DNA of 64,000 nt from Parahoeflea alexandrii (GTDB lineage Bacteria > Pseudomonadota > Alphaproteobacteria > Rhizobiales > Rhizobiaceae): contig NZ_JAPWHB010000001.1 in assembly GCF_027214025.1 (NCBI RefSeq), forward strand, positions 496,001-560,000. The letters run 5' to 3'. The notes beneath the pieces are model-generated. The model was not told the origin of the DNA, searched no databases, and saw nothing but the letters and a program-made list of their open reading frames with translations. Positions 54,532-62,745 of this stretch are shown piece after piece (the stretch's first letter is position 1; each line of letters opens with the position of its first letter). The translations under genes and the position numbers were made by a program.

Positions 54532-55887
54532 ATGTTCTCCAAGGTTCTCATTGCAAACCGTGGTGAAATCGCGCTCCGGGTGCTGCGCGCCTGCAAGGAG
54601 CTCGGCATCAAGACTGTCGCGGTGCATTCCACCGCCGATCAGGACGCCATGCATGTGCGCCTTGCCGACGAGAGCGTTTGCATCGGCCCGCCGCCCTCGC
54701 GCGACAGCTATCTCAACATCCACCAGATTGTCGCCGCCTGCGAGATCACCGGCGCGGACGCGGTGCATCCGGGCTACGGCTTTCTCTCCGAGAACGCCAA
54801 GTTCGCCGACATCCTCGATGCCCACGGCATCACCTTCATCGGACCGACCGCCGATCACATTCGCATCATGGGCGACAAGATCACCGCCAAGAAGACCGCG
54901 GAAGCGCTTGGCATTCCCGTAGTTCCGGGATCCGAAGGCGAGATCACCACGGACGAGGACGCGGTCAAGATCGCCAAGGAAATCGGCTTTCCGGTGATCA
55001 TCAAGGCGACCGCCGGCGGCGGTGGCCGCGGCATGAAGGTGGCCAACAACGAGGAAGAGCTCTCGCTGGCGCTGTCGACCGCACGCTCGGAAGCAGGCGC
55101 GGCATTCGGCAATGCGGCGGTCTATATCGAGAAGTATCTTAGCCACCCCCGCCATATCGAGATCCAGGTACTTGGCGACGGTGAAGGCAAGGCGGTCCAC
55201 TTGGGCGAGCGAGACTGTTCGCTGCAGCGGCGGCACCAGAAGGTCTGGGAAGAAGCCAACTCCCCGTCGCTGAACGAAGACCAGCGGATGGAAATCGGCG
55301 AGATCTGCGCGGCGGCGATGCGCAAGCTGAAATACCGCGGCGCGGGGACCGTCGAGTTCCTCTACGAGGACGGCAAGTTCTATTTCATCGAAATGAACAC
55401 CCGCCTGCAGGTCGAGCATCCGGTAACCGAGGCCATTACCGGCATCGATCTGGTCAACGAGCAGATCCGGGTCGCTTCCGGCGCCGGTCTGTCGGTCACC
55501 CAGGACGACATCCGCTTCCACGGCCACGCCATCGAATGCCGGATCAATGCCGAGGACCCGGACACCTTCGTCCCCTCGCCCGGCACCATCACCCACTACC
55601 ATCCGCCCGGCGGACTTGGCGTGCGGGTCGATTCCGGCGTCTATCAGGGCTACAAGATCCCGCCCTATTACGACAGCCTTATCGGCAAGCTGATCGTGCA
55701 CGGGAGAACACGTGTCGAATGCATGATGCGGCTCCGGCGGGCGCTGGATGAATTCGTGGTAGACGGCATCAACACGACGATTCCGCTCTTCCGTGACCTT
55801 CTTGCCAATCCGGACATCGCAAATGGCGACTATGACATCCACTGGCTTGAAAAGTTCCTTGCGGCCAAGGCAGGGAAGAAGCCCTGA
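54532..55887 (+). CDS. accC: Biotin carboxylase of acetyl-CoA carboxylase
   Basis: This 451-residue ATP-grasp enzyme begins MFSKVLIANRGEIALRVLRA. It has the ATP-binding glycine loop TAGGGGRGMK, HLGERDCSLQRRHQK, IEMNTRLQVEHPVTE and a C-terminal region of normal length. It carboxylates the biotin on AccB. The ATG at 54532 matches the family start; a GTG at 54520, touching the accB stop, would add four residues. Confidence 0.97.
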   Translation: MFSKVLIANRGEIALRVLRACKELGIKTVAVHSTADQDAMHVRLADESVCIGPPPSRDSYLNIHQIVAACEITGADAVHPGYGFLSENAKFADILDAHGITFIGPTADHIRIMGDKITAKKTAEALGIPVVPGSEGEITTDEDAVKIAKEIGFPVIIKATAGGGGRGMKVANNEEELSLALSTARSEAGAAFGNAAVYIEKYLSHPRHIEIQVLGDGEGKAVHLGERDCSLQRRHQKVWEEANSPSLNEDQRMEIGEICAAAMRKLKYRGAGTVEFLYEDGKFYFIEMNTRLQVEHPVTEAITGIDLVNEQIRVASGAGLSVTQDDIRFHGHAIECRINAEDPDTFVPSPGTITHYHPPGGLGVRVDSGVYQGYKIPPYYDSLIGKLIVHGRTRVECMMRLRRALDEFVVDGINTTIPLFRDLLANPDIANGDYDIHWLEKFLAAKAGKKP

Positions 55888-55913
55888 TCTGAAATCAGCC
55901 CGGGGAGGCTGAG

Positions 55914-56534
55914 GTGCGGCACGGCGCCGATCACAGGATCACACCGGATCTGCTGCTGCGTGCCTATGCCTCGGGCCTGTTTCCGATGGCGGATTCGGCT
56001 GACGATCCGGACCTGTTCTGGGTCGAGCCGGAATTGCGCGGCGTGTTGCCGCTCGATGCCTTTCACATCCCCAAGCGGCTCGCCCGCACCGTGCGGCAGG
56101 CGCCGTTCGAGATCCGCTTCAACACGGCGTTCGACGAGGTGGTCTCGGCCTGCGCAGAAAGCGTCGAGAACCGCCCCTCGACCTGGATCAATTCGACGAT
56201 AACCGAACTCTACGGTGCCTTGCACCGGCTCAATCATGCCCATTCCGTCGAAGCCTGGCGCGACGGCGAACTGGTGGGCGGATTGTATGGCGTTTCGCTG
56301 CGGCGGGCGTTCTTTGGCGAAAGCATGTTCAGCCGCGCAACGGACGCCTCCAAGGTCTGCCTCGTGCACCTGGTCAACCGCCTGCGCGAACGCGGCTTCG
56401 TGCTGCTTGACACCCAGTTCACCACCGAGCACCTGAAACGCTTCGGGGCGATCGACGTGCCGCGGGACGATTATTCCGAGATGCTGGCCGAGGCGCTCGA
56501 GGGGCCGGATCTGGCTTTCTCCGACACCGTCTGA
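55914..56534 (+). CDS. aat: Leucyl/phenylalanyl-tRNA-protein transferase
   Basis: This 206-residue protein has the family motifs [19 protein letters not shown], the substrate pocket [39 protein letters not shown] and [16 protein letters not shown]. It attaches Leu or Phe to basic N-termini and marks proteins for ClpAP degradation (N-end rule). The start is a GTG at 55914 with GGGGAGG upstream. It follows accC by 26 bases. Confidence 0.96.
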   Translation: MRHGADHRITPDLLLRAYASGLFPMADSADDPDLFWVEPELRGVLPLDAFHIPKRLARTVRQAPFEIRFNTAFDEVVSACAESVENRPSTWINSTITELYGALHRLNHAHSVEAWRDGELVGGLYGVSLRRAFFGESMFSRATDASKVCLVHLVNRLRERGFVLLDTQFTTEHLKRFGAIDVPRDDYSEMLAEALEGPDLAFSDTV

Positions 56535-56784
56535 AGCAAGAGCTTTGGCGATCCTCAAATAGCCACAGTGGTACGGTAGAGACCAAACTCCTTCCGGCAC
56601 ATTCCAACCACATGATCCGCAAGCAACGCCCGGTCCAAGTCGACCGAGCGCGACCTGAGTGACGCCGCGGAGTGCTTCCTGGCGTCATCGGTCGATGCCA
56701 CTGGACATAAGGGTGGATGGAACCGCAAGGGGCGCGCACGCGTTGACCGTTCGAAGGAACGTTTACCCCACAGGAGTTGCCCTC

Positions 56785-58764
56785 GTGACAATGACACGCA
56801 TACTGCTTGCCTCCACCGCCATCAGCCTTGCCAGCCTTGGTTCTTCCCACGCCTTGCCTTTCGGCCAGGCGCCCTCTCTGGCCCCGGCAAGAACGGCCAT
56901 GACGCAATACCTGGCCCGGGTGCAGCTGAGCGTGGCCGACGCGGAAACCCGACTGGCCGAAGCGCTCGCCCGCAAGGCGGAAGCCGAGGCGTCGGGCGGC
57001 GATGTTGCCGCAGCGCAAGCCGAGGTCGACGCGGCGCAGGCCGAACTCGCAGCCGCCCAGGCAGCCACACAGGACGCGACCGCGCCAGCCCCGGAAGCTG
57101 AAGCGCCTGCCGAAGAGGCACCGGCCGCCGAAGCCGTCGAGCCCGTGGCACCTGAAGCTGCGCCGACCGCCGAGCCAGAAGCAGTTCCCGAGCCCGCTGC
57201 ACCAGTTGAGCCTGCCGCTGAAGAGGCCCCGGCGCCCGAAGCCGAGGAGCCGGTGGTCGAGCCAGAGGCCACCGCCCCGACCGAGGCAGCGCCGGAAACC
57301 GAGGCACCCGAAGCCCCGGCGGAAACCGCCCCGCCAGCCGAGCCAGAAGCTGCTCCAGCGTCTGATTCGACTGCTGAACCCGCCGTGGAAGTGCCCCCGG
57401 CACCGGAGGCCGCGGAGCCCGCCGCCGAACCGGAAGCGGCCACAGAGCCGGCTGCCGAAGCGCCGGACGAAACCGAGACCCCTTCCGAAGATGCCGTCGT
57501 TCCCACACCGGAGCCAAACTCGGCAGCGCCAGAAGCCCCGGCAACCGAGGAACCGTCCGCCGCCGAAGAGCCTGCAACCGAAGCAGCGCCGGAAGAGCCT
57601 GCAGCCGAAGCCGCCCCTGCAGAGCCGGCGCCAGCCGCAGAGCCGGCAGAGGGGGCAGCCGCGCCGGCTGAAGAGGAGGTGCTGACGCTTCCAGTGGAGG
57701 ATGGCGCACCGGTGCTCGACAGCGCCAAGGAAGAGCCTGTGGCAGGAGATGAACCGGCCACAGCACCGGCTGTGGAAGAGCCTTCCGCCCCGCCACCGGC
57801 ATCCGACGAGGAAGCCCAGGCGCCCGAAACGAGAAGCGCACCTGCGCCACAGGCAATGTCGGAGCAAGGCGTGCGCATGAGTGCAGAGCCCGCCCCTGAA
57901 GCGCAGACCGATGTCACCATCATCAATCAGTATGACAACCGGACCATCATACAGGTCGACAACCGCACCATCATCGAGCATGACGAACGCGACCGGCTGC
58001 GGGCCGGCAGCGAGGACGTCTATTACGAACAGTTGCGCGGTGGCCGGGTGCGCGAGGTCGTCGTCCGGCCCAACGGCGTTCAGCTCGTCACCATCACCAA
58101 CCGCTGGGGCGATGTGGTGCAGCGCAGCCGGATCATGCCGGACGGGCGCGAATACGTGCTTTTCTACGCAAACGCCAACAGCGACGGGTCACGCCAGGCC
58201 TTTGTCGATCCCGGTCGCCGGCTGCCGCCACTTCGGCTTTCGATTTCCATCGATGACTACATCCTTGATGCGACCGAAGCCGAGCCGTCTGCCTTTCTCG
58301 AGTTCCTGATGGAGCCGCCGGTGGAACAGGTCGAGCGCCTCTACTCGGTGGAAGAAGTACGCCGCTCGGCCCGGATTCGCGACAAGGTCCGCCGCATCGA
58401 CATGGACAGCCTGACCTTTGAGTTCGGCAAGGCGACCATTGCCGAAGATCAGATCCAGCGGCTTTCCGACGTGGCAAGCGCGATGACGAAGATCCTTGAG
58501 AAAAACCCGGCCGAGACCTTCCTGATCGAAGGCCACACCGATGCCGTGGGCCGCGACGAGGCAAATCTGCTGCTGTCGGACCGGCGTGCCGAGACGGTTG
58601 CCGTGGCGCTGAGCGACGTGTTTGGAATTCCGCCGGAAAACCTGGTGACCCAGGGCTATGGCGAACGGTATCTCAAGGTCCGTACCGAGGCGCCGGAACG
58701 TCTCAACCGCAGGGTCACGATCCGCCGCATCACGCCGCTGGTGACCCCGGTCGCCTCGCGCTGA
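56785..58764 (+). CDS. OmpA-family protein with long Ala/Pro/Glu-rich region
   Basis: This 659-residue protein starts at a GTG with AGGAG eight bases upstream; an ATG two codons later is also possible. A signal peptide (ILLASTAISLASLGSSHA) is followed by a short helix. Some 300 residues (about 60-370) of Ala, Pro and Glu in EAAP-like runs come next. A YDNRTIIQVDNRTIIEHD region and a C-terminal OmpA domain (EFGKATIAEDQ, IEGHTDAVGRDEANLLLSDRRA) follow. The OmpA domain binds peptidoglycan. The acidic Pro-rich part probably spans the periplasm or is surface-exposed. A terminator-like hairpin follows. Confidence 0.85.
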   Translation: MTMTRILLASTAISLASLGSSHALPFGQAPSLAPARTAMTQYLARVQLSVADAETRLAEALARKAEAEASGGDVAAAQAEVDAAQAELAAAQAATQDATAPAPEAEAPAEEAPAAEAVEPVAPEAAPTAEPEAVPEPAAPVEPAAEEAPAPEAEEPVVEPEATAPTEAAPETEAPEAPAETAPPAEPEAAPASDSTAEPAVEVPPAPEAAEPAAEPEAATEPAAEAPDETETPSEDAVVPTPEPNSAAPEAPATEEPSAAEEPATEAAPEEPAAEAAPAEPAPAAEPAEGAAAPAEEEVLTLPVEDGAPVLDSAKEEPVAGDEPATAPAVEEPSAPPPASDEEAQAPETRSAPAPQAMSEQGVRMSAEPAPEAQTDVTIINQYDNRTIIQVDNRTIIEHDERDRLRAGSEDVYYEQLRGGRVREVVVRPNGVQLVTITNRWGDVVQRSRIMPDGREYVLFYANANSDGSRQAFVDPGRRLPPLRLSISIDDYILDATEAEPSAFLEFLMEPPVEQVERLYSVEEVRRSARIRDKVRRIDMDSLTFEFGKATIAEDQIQRLSDVASAMTKILEKNPAETFLIEGHTDAVGRDEANLLLSDRRAETVAVALSDVFGIPPENLVTQGYGERYLKVRTEAPERLNRRVTIRRITPLVTPVASR

Positions 58765-58792
58765 TCCGGTTCTGCGCCTGTGAAACCCGAAA

Positions 58793-58821
58793 CGCCGCGC
58801 AATCTCTTCGGTTGCGCGGCG
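58793..58821 (+). terminator. Hairpin after the OmpA-family gene
   Basis: CGCCGCGCAA (58793-58802) pairs with TTGCGCGGCG (58812-58821) around a nine-base loop. Further CGAA/TTCG pairing lies outside one mismatch. There is no T-run, so it may terminate only partly or protect the mRNA end. Confidence 0.55.
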
Positions 58822-58876
58822 CTTCGATGATCGCGCAAGCATAATATGGCCAAGATCTTGCGGACTGTCTCAGGCA

Positions 58877-59602
58877 TTGCCGCACGGATCCATCGTTGTG
58901 CCTGCTCGACCGTTTGCAAAGGACTGGAACTTTCGCCGGAGCCTGGCTGCCGCGGTGGGGCTGCATGCGCTGCTGATCGTCTTGTTGATGTTTTCACCCA
59001 CCGCGCGCAGGCTGGTTCCGCGGCAGACCGACAGCGTCTCCGTCGAGATTGTTGTTCAGCCCGCGCGGCCCGCCGTCGCGCCGGATCCTGCGATGCTCCA
59101 ATCATTTCCCAAGGACAACCTGGCCTATCCGGTGGTGCCTGCCATTCCCGAACCGCCGAAAAGCTCGGAAGTGCCAGCCTTGCCGCTCCACGCACCGGCA
59201 CTTGTCAAAAGCCGGTTGCAGACCGTTACGCGCCTGTTTTCGGCTTCAGTCCTGGCCGAACCGCGGAACGCTCAGGCCCGCCAGGCGATGGGTGAGCTCG
59301 CAGCCGACGAAAAAGCCGTCCAGATCTGCAATCTCGAGGCAATGGAGCAGGCCGCGCGGCAGCACAAAAGCCTGCATCCGGACTTCGTCGTCGCCTATGC
59401 GACGGCAGACATATTGATGGAAGACGACCTTGTTGTCGCAGAAGGGGCAGCCCTTCGCAGCAGACCAGACTGGCTCGCGTTACGATACCGGTGCAGGGTT
59501 CAGCCCGACCGGGCGGGCGTGGTTGCCTTCTCGTTCGCGCTCGACGGCGCGATTCCCCGCGCGCGCTGGCAAGAAATCAGTCTGCCCGCCGGAAGCGACT
59601 GA
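58877..59602 (+). CDS. DUF930-domain protein
   Basis: This protein of about 241 residues has one membrane segment near the N-terminus (LAAAVGLHALLIVLLMF), a Pro-rich linker and a C-terminal DUF930 domain. The domain contains VQICNLEAMEQAARQH, LHPDFVVAYATAD, RSRPDWLALRYRCRV and VVAFSFALDGAIP. The N-terminal layout (short cytoplasmic end, one helix, Pro-rich spacer) recalls TonB-like proteins. DUF930 has no known function. The TTG start at 58877 is uncertain; a GTG at 58898 is an alternative. Confidence 0.78.
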   Translation: MPHGSIVVPARPFAKDWNFRRSLAAAVGLHALLIVLLMFSPTARRLVPRQTDSVSVEIVVQPARPAVAPDPAMLQSFPKDNLAYPVVPAIPEPPKSSEVPALPLHAPALVKSRLQTVTRLFSASVLAEPRNAQARQAMGELAADEKAVQICNLEAMEQAARQHKSLHPDFVVAYATADILMEDDLVVAEGAALRSRPDWLALRYRCRVQPDRAGVVAFSFALDGAIPRARWQEISLPAGSD

Positions 59603-59610
59603 GCTGTCAA

Positions 59611-60042
59611 TCAGTTGTTTTTTTCCGGTGCGGGAACGTCGGACTGCTGCTTGCAGTCCTTGAGCCAGACGTCATAGACGGCATGGTCGACCGCGTTCAG
59701 GCCGGGAGAATCGGCGAACATCCAGCCGGTGAACAGCCGCCGGATCTTGCGATCGAGGGTGATTTCATCAACCTCGACAAAGGTGTCGGTCTTCGGCGCC
59801 TCGGTCTCGTCGCGGCTGTAGCAGACGCGCGGGGTGACCTGCAGCGCGCCGAATTGCACGGTTTCACCGACATAGACATCGAAGGTGGTGATTCGCCCGG
59901 TGATCTTGTCGATACCTGAAAACACCGCCACAGGATTTTCGATACGCGCGGCGTCGGCCGGCACGGATGCAGCGGCCAGCGCCACGACGGCAAACCCTAG
60001 GGCTCCTGCAAATCGTGCAAGGTTGTTCTTCGGAATAATCAT
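59611..60042 (-). CDS. DUF2155 secreted protein
   Basis: This protein of about 143 residues has a signal peptide (FAGALGFAVVALAAASVPADA). The DUF2155 core is IENPVAVFSGIDKITGRITTFDVYVGET, VTPRVCYSRDETEAPKTD and RLFTGWMFADSPGLNAVDHAVYDVWLKDC, with two Cys likely forming a disulfide. The family is alphaproteobacterial and often encoded next to the NDUFA12-type gene, as here. The function is unknown. It could start at the GTG at 60051 instead. Confidence 0.87.
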   Translation of the reverse strand: MIIPKNNLARFAGALGFAVVALAAASVPADAARIENPVAVFSGIDKITGRITTFDVYVGETVQFGALQVTPRVCYSRDETEAPKTDTFVEVDEITLDRKIRRLFTGWMFADSPGLNAVDHAVYDVWLKDCKQQSDVPAPEKNN

Positions 60043-60173
60043 TCGCTTCACTCGTCACAAGGCCCGCTCGGGGCCGTTCCCGGCATGTCTCCGGCCGGGA
60101 GCTTAGCCCACCGCCGTCAATGAAGCGTTAACCATGAAATGTGGCATGGCTGCGCCAAAGCAATGGCAGCGGG

Positions 60174-60572
60174 TCAGGATTTCGGGGTCCACGCGTCATA
60201 ATCGCCGGTCACATGCGGACGCGCACCCTGGTTGAGGATCGAGCCCTTGGGACGGTATGCGCGTCCGGTGCCGGTCATGTTGGCCTGGTGCGCCTGTTCC
60301 CACGGCTTGGCAACGTAGGTTTCAGCCGCCGGCGAGACGTCCGTGCGGTGATGCATCCAGCCGTGCCAGCCGGGAGGAATCGCAGAGGGTTCCGACGGAC
60401 CGTTGAAAATCACCCAGCGGCGGGTGCGCCCTTCGGAGTCCTTGCCGCCTTCATAATAGACATTGCCGGACGCGTCTTCGCCGACCCGCTTGCCGTGGCG
60501 CCAGGTGTGAAACCGGGTCCCCAGGGTCTGTCCGTTCCACCAGGTGAAAATCTGAAGCAGTAGCGCCTTCAT
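60174..60572 (-). CDS. NDUFA12-type NADH:ubiquinone oxidoreductase accessory subunit
   Basis: This 132-residue protein matches the Complex I accessory subunit shared by alphaproteobacteria and mitochondria. It has FTWWNGQTLGTRFHTWRHGKRVG, GNVYYEGG, RRWVIFNG, IPPGWHGWMHHRTD and KPWEQAHQANMTGTGRAYRPKGS. It is thought to stabilise the hydrophilic arm of Complex I. It lies 131 bases upstream of the DUF2155 gene on the same strand. Confidence 0.94.
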   Translation of the reverse strand: MKALLLQIFTWWNGQTLGTRFHTWRHGKRVGEDASGNVYYEGGKDSEGRTRRWVIFNGPSEPSAIPPGWHGWMHHRTDVSPAAETYVAKPWEQAHQANMTGTGRAYRPKGSILNQGARPHVTGDYDAWTPKS

Positions 60573-60672
60573 GAAAGCCTCTCGTGTGTGGACCTGCGGC
60601 CAAATCGCAGCCGCGTCACAATCCGCCTTATGGCCCGCTGAGGCTGCATTGTCCAGTCTCGGAGCCGTCCGC

Positions 60673-61137
60673 TCAGCGCAATTTCATCTTGAAACCCAGA
60701 TGGCTCTGGCTGAAGCCCAAGCGCGTGTAAAACCTGTGAGCATCAAGTCGGGTGGCGTTCGACGTCAGCTGCACCAGACGCACGCCCTGCGCCCTGCCCT
60801 GATCGATGGCGTGGCTGATCATTGCCTGGCCGATCCCGTGTCCGCGCATGTCTGTGCGGGTATGGACCGCCTCGATGGTCAGGCTCGCACTGCCCCTGCC
60901 GGTGAGTGACGTGATCAGCGTGGTCTGAAACGTGCCGACCACCTCGCCGCCAACAACGGCCACGAAAAGACTGTCGTTGGGACTTGCCGAAATCCGGTCG
61001 AATGCCGCGAGATAGTCGGGCAGATCGGCCGGATCGGCGCTGTCGCCGTGGCCTCCGAGCGCGTCCTGGGCGAACATCGCCGCAATGGCTGCCACGTCAC
61101 TGCGTTCTGCGGCCCTGATGATTACGCTGTCCGTCAT
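60673..61137 (-). CDS. GNAT-family N-acetyltransferase
   Basis: This 154-residue protein has the acetyl-CoA-binding motif DMRGHGIGQAMISHAID, an N-terminal SVIIRAAERSDVAAIAAMF and the C-terminal LDAHRFYTRLGF typical of GNAT enzymes. It transfers an acetyl group to an amine. The substrate is unknown. The DM13 gene is five bases upstream on the same strand, so the two are probably co-transcribed. Confidence 0.88.
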   Translation of the reverse strand: MTDSVIIRAAERSDVAAIAAMFAQDALGGHGDSADPADLPDYLAAFDRISASPNDSLFVAVVGGEVVGTFQTTLITSLTGRGSASLTIEAVHTRTDMRGHGIGQAMISHAIDQGRAQGVRLVQLTSNATRLDAHRFYTRLGFSQSHLGFKMKLR

Positions 61138-61141
61138 TTCC

Positions 61142-61630
61142 TCACACTCCCGCCGGAGAAAGCGTCGCTACCGAGTACAGCACGCTGAGCTGCTCGCACC
61201 AGATGGCCACTGAGCCCCATGTCGTCATATCGACGCCTTCCGGAACCACATAGGTCTGGTCGCCCTTGTTGCCTTTCAGCGGGCCAAGCGAAAGCCATCG
61301 GCTGGCGCTGACGTCGGCTGATCTCTGCGGGTCGGGGTTTTCGACCAGCCAGACCTCGAGACCGGGGCCGTTGGTCACTTCGAACTCGGTGAACCTGAGC
61401 AAGGTGCCGCCCGCCGCGTTGGCCAGGACCTTCACCGTGCCCGTGCCGCGGTGGGCTCCATCGACATCACGGAAGCTTCCGGATCGCGATTCGGTCAGTT
61501 CCAGCCCCGCGGGCAGTTCCTCGCTGACAACGCGGTCGATGAAGGCGGGCGAAAACAGATACCAGAAGCCCGCACCGGCGATGAAGCCAAGAACAAAGAC
61601 CGGGATCGCCAGTTTGTAAACTTGTGTCAT
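61142..61630 (-). CDS. DM13-domain membrane-anchored protein
   Basis: This 162-residue protein starts with a single membrane segment (LAIPVFVLGFIAGAGFWYLF). A DM13 domain follows (GTGTVKVLANAAGGTLLRFTEF, NGPGLEVWLVENPD, GDQTYVVPEGVD, IWCEQLSVLYSVATL). DM13 domains are suspected to act in redox or electron-transfer contexts, and the Cys in IWCEQ is conserved. The ATG at 61630 puts the anchor at the N-terminus. Confidence 0.85.
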   Translation of the reverse strand: MTQVYKLAIPVFVLGFIAGAGFWYLFSPAFIDRVVSEELPAGLELTESRSGSFRDVDGAHRGTGTVKVLANAAGGTLLRFTEFEVTNGPGLEVWLVENPDPQRSADVSASRWLSLGPLKGNKGDQTYVVPEGVDMTTWGSVAIWCEQLSVLYSVATLSPAGV

Positions 61631-61804
61631 GTCCCTCGCCCGGTCGCGGGACCATCCCCGCAGTTTCCGTCCTGTCAGCTTACGTAAGCTGCCATCCGGG
61701 AACCTTGCAGGCACGCCTTGCCCAGGGTCAATTGTGTTTGACACTGTTCACACAGGAAAATCCCAATCATTATCGGCCGACTGGAAAAACAAAGGGGGAA
61801 GCTG

Positions 61805-62227
61805 ATGATCATGAAGTTCCTGAGTGCTGCGGCGATTGTGCTGGCAGCGATTACGCCGTCCATCGCCCAGGACGGGCCGATCGGCATCGCCTTCGCCGAG
61901 GCGCCGGAACAATCGTCAGGGGTCTGTACCGGGCAGAGCACGGACAAGACACTCGCCTGCGCGCGGGAGAAATGCGTTGAAGGCGGGGCCCTGGCGGAAG
62001 ACTGCCTGAGGGTGAAATGGTGCTATCCGGCAGGCTGGTCGGCCGATCTGTTCGTCCAGCACCAGGAAGGCATCCACTGGCACCAGTATCTCTGCGGCTG
62101 GGACAGCAGGGAAGCGCTGATGGCTGCGGTGGCGGTTGCCTGCGACAAGAGCCTGCGCCCCTACATCATCGAATGCTCTGCCGTCCGCTTCTGGGACAAC
62201 AATGGCCGGGAGATGGAAGCAAACTGA
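61805..62227 (+). CDS. Small secreted cysteine-containing protein
   Basis: This 140-residue protein has a signal peptide (FLSAAAIVLAAITPSIA). The mature part has seven Cys (VCTGQS, ACAREKC, DCLRVKWCYPAGW, YLCGW, ACDKS, IECSA), suggesting disulfides. I do not recognise the family. GGGGGAAG precedes the ATG. A TTGACA lies at 61738-61743, but no good -10 follows at normal spacing. Its divergent neighbour is the DM13 gene. Confidence 0.72.
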   Translation: MIMKFLSAAAIVLAAITPSIAQDGPIGIAFAEAPEQSSGVCTGQSTDKTLACAREKCVEGGALAEDCLRVKWCYPAGWSADLFVQHQEGIHWHQYLCGWDSREALMAAVAVACDKSLRPYIIECSAVRFWDNNGREMEAN

Positions 62228-62240
62228 GCCTCAGTCCGGA

Positions 62241-62738
62241 TCAGCCGGCGAGCGGCTTGCTCATGATGATGGCAGGAATGCCGGATTCGCCCTTGCCGCA
62301 ATTGCCGGTGCGCCCGGTCTCGCTCATGCCGTGCGCCTGATAGAAGGCGATCGCCGGTTCGTTGCCGGGATCCACCTCCAGGGTGAGGCTTCGCGCGCCT
62401 GGGAAACAGGTTTCGATCTCGGCGAAGAGATCGCGTCCGATGCCGAGGCCCTGGCACTCGGGCCGGACATAGAGCTGGTGCAGGGAGACGACATGGGTGC
62501 CCGGGGCGTGGCTGGCGAAGGCGACGCCGCCGATCCGTGTTCCATCGTCGGCTACAAGGAACTCGCCGTCTGGCCGGGCCAGCGATGTCTTGATCGCGGC
62601 TTCCGAATGCCAGTCGGCGATGATCTCCTCGACCTTGGCCGCGCCATAGAATGGCGCGTAGGTGGCCCGCCAGGTTTCCGCCAGCACCTCCCGAATCGCC
62701 GGGATGTCGCGGGCAGAGGCGGAGCGGACGAAGAACAT
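62241..62738 (-). CDS. GNAT-family N-acetyltransferase
   Basis: This 165-residue protein has the GNAT motif A stretch LYVRPECQGLGIGRDLFAEIE and the C-terminal EPAIAFYQAHGMSETGRTG. The N-terminus FVRSASARDIPAIREVLAETWR is typical of the family. The substrate is unknown. It lies seven bases after gatB on the same strand and may share its transcript. Confidence 0.9.
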   Translation of the reverse strand: MFFVRSASARDIPAIREVLAETWRATYAPFYGAAKVEEIIADWHSEAAIKTSLARPDGEFLVADDGTRIGGVAFASHAPGTHVVSLHQLYVRPECQGLGIGRDLFAEIETCFPGARSLTLEVDPGNEPAIAFYQAHGMSETGRTGNCGKGESGIPAIIMSKPLAG

Positions 62739-62745
62739 CGGCTTC

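Noticed and set aside
56763-57926. A Ser/Ala/Gly-rich minus-strand open frame opposite the OmpA-family gene
   Set aside because: Its low complexity is the mirror of the Ala/Pro/Glu region on the coding strand.
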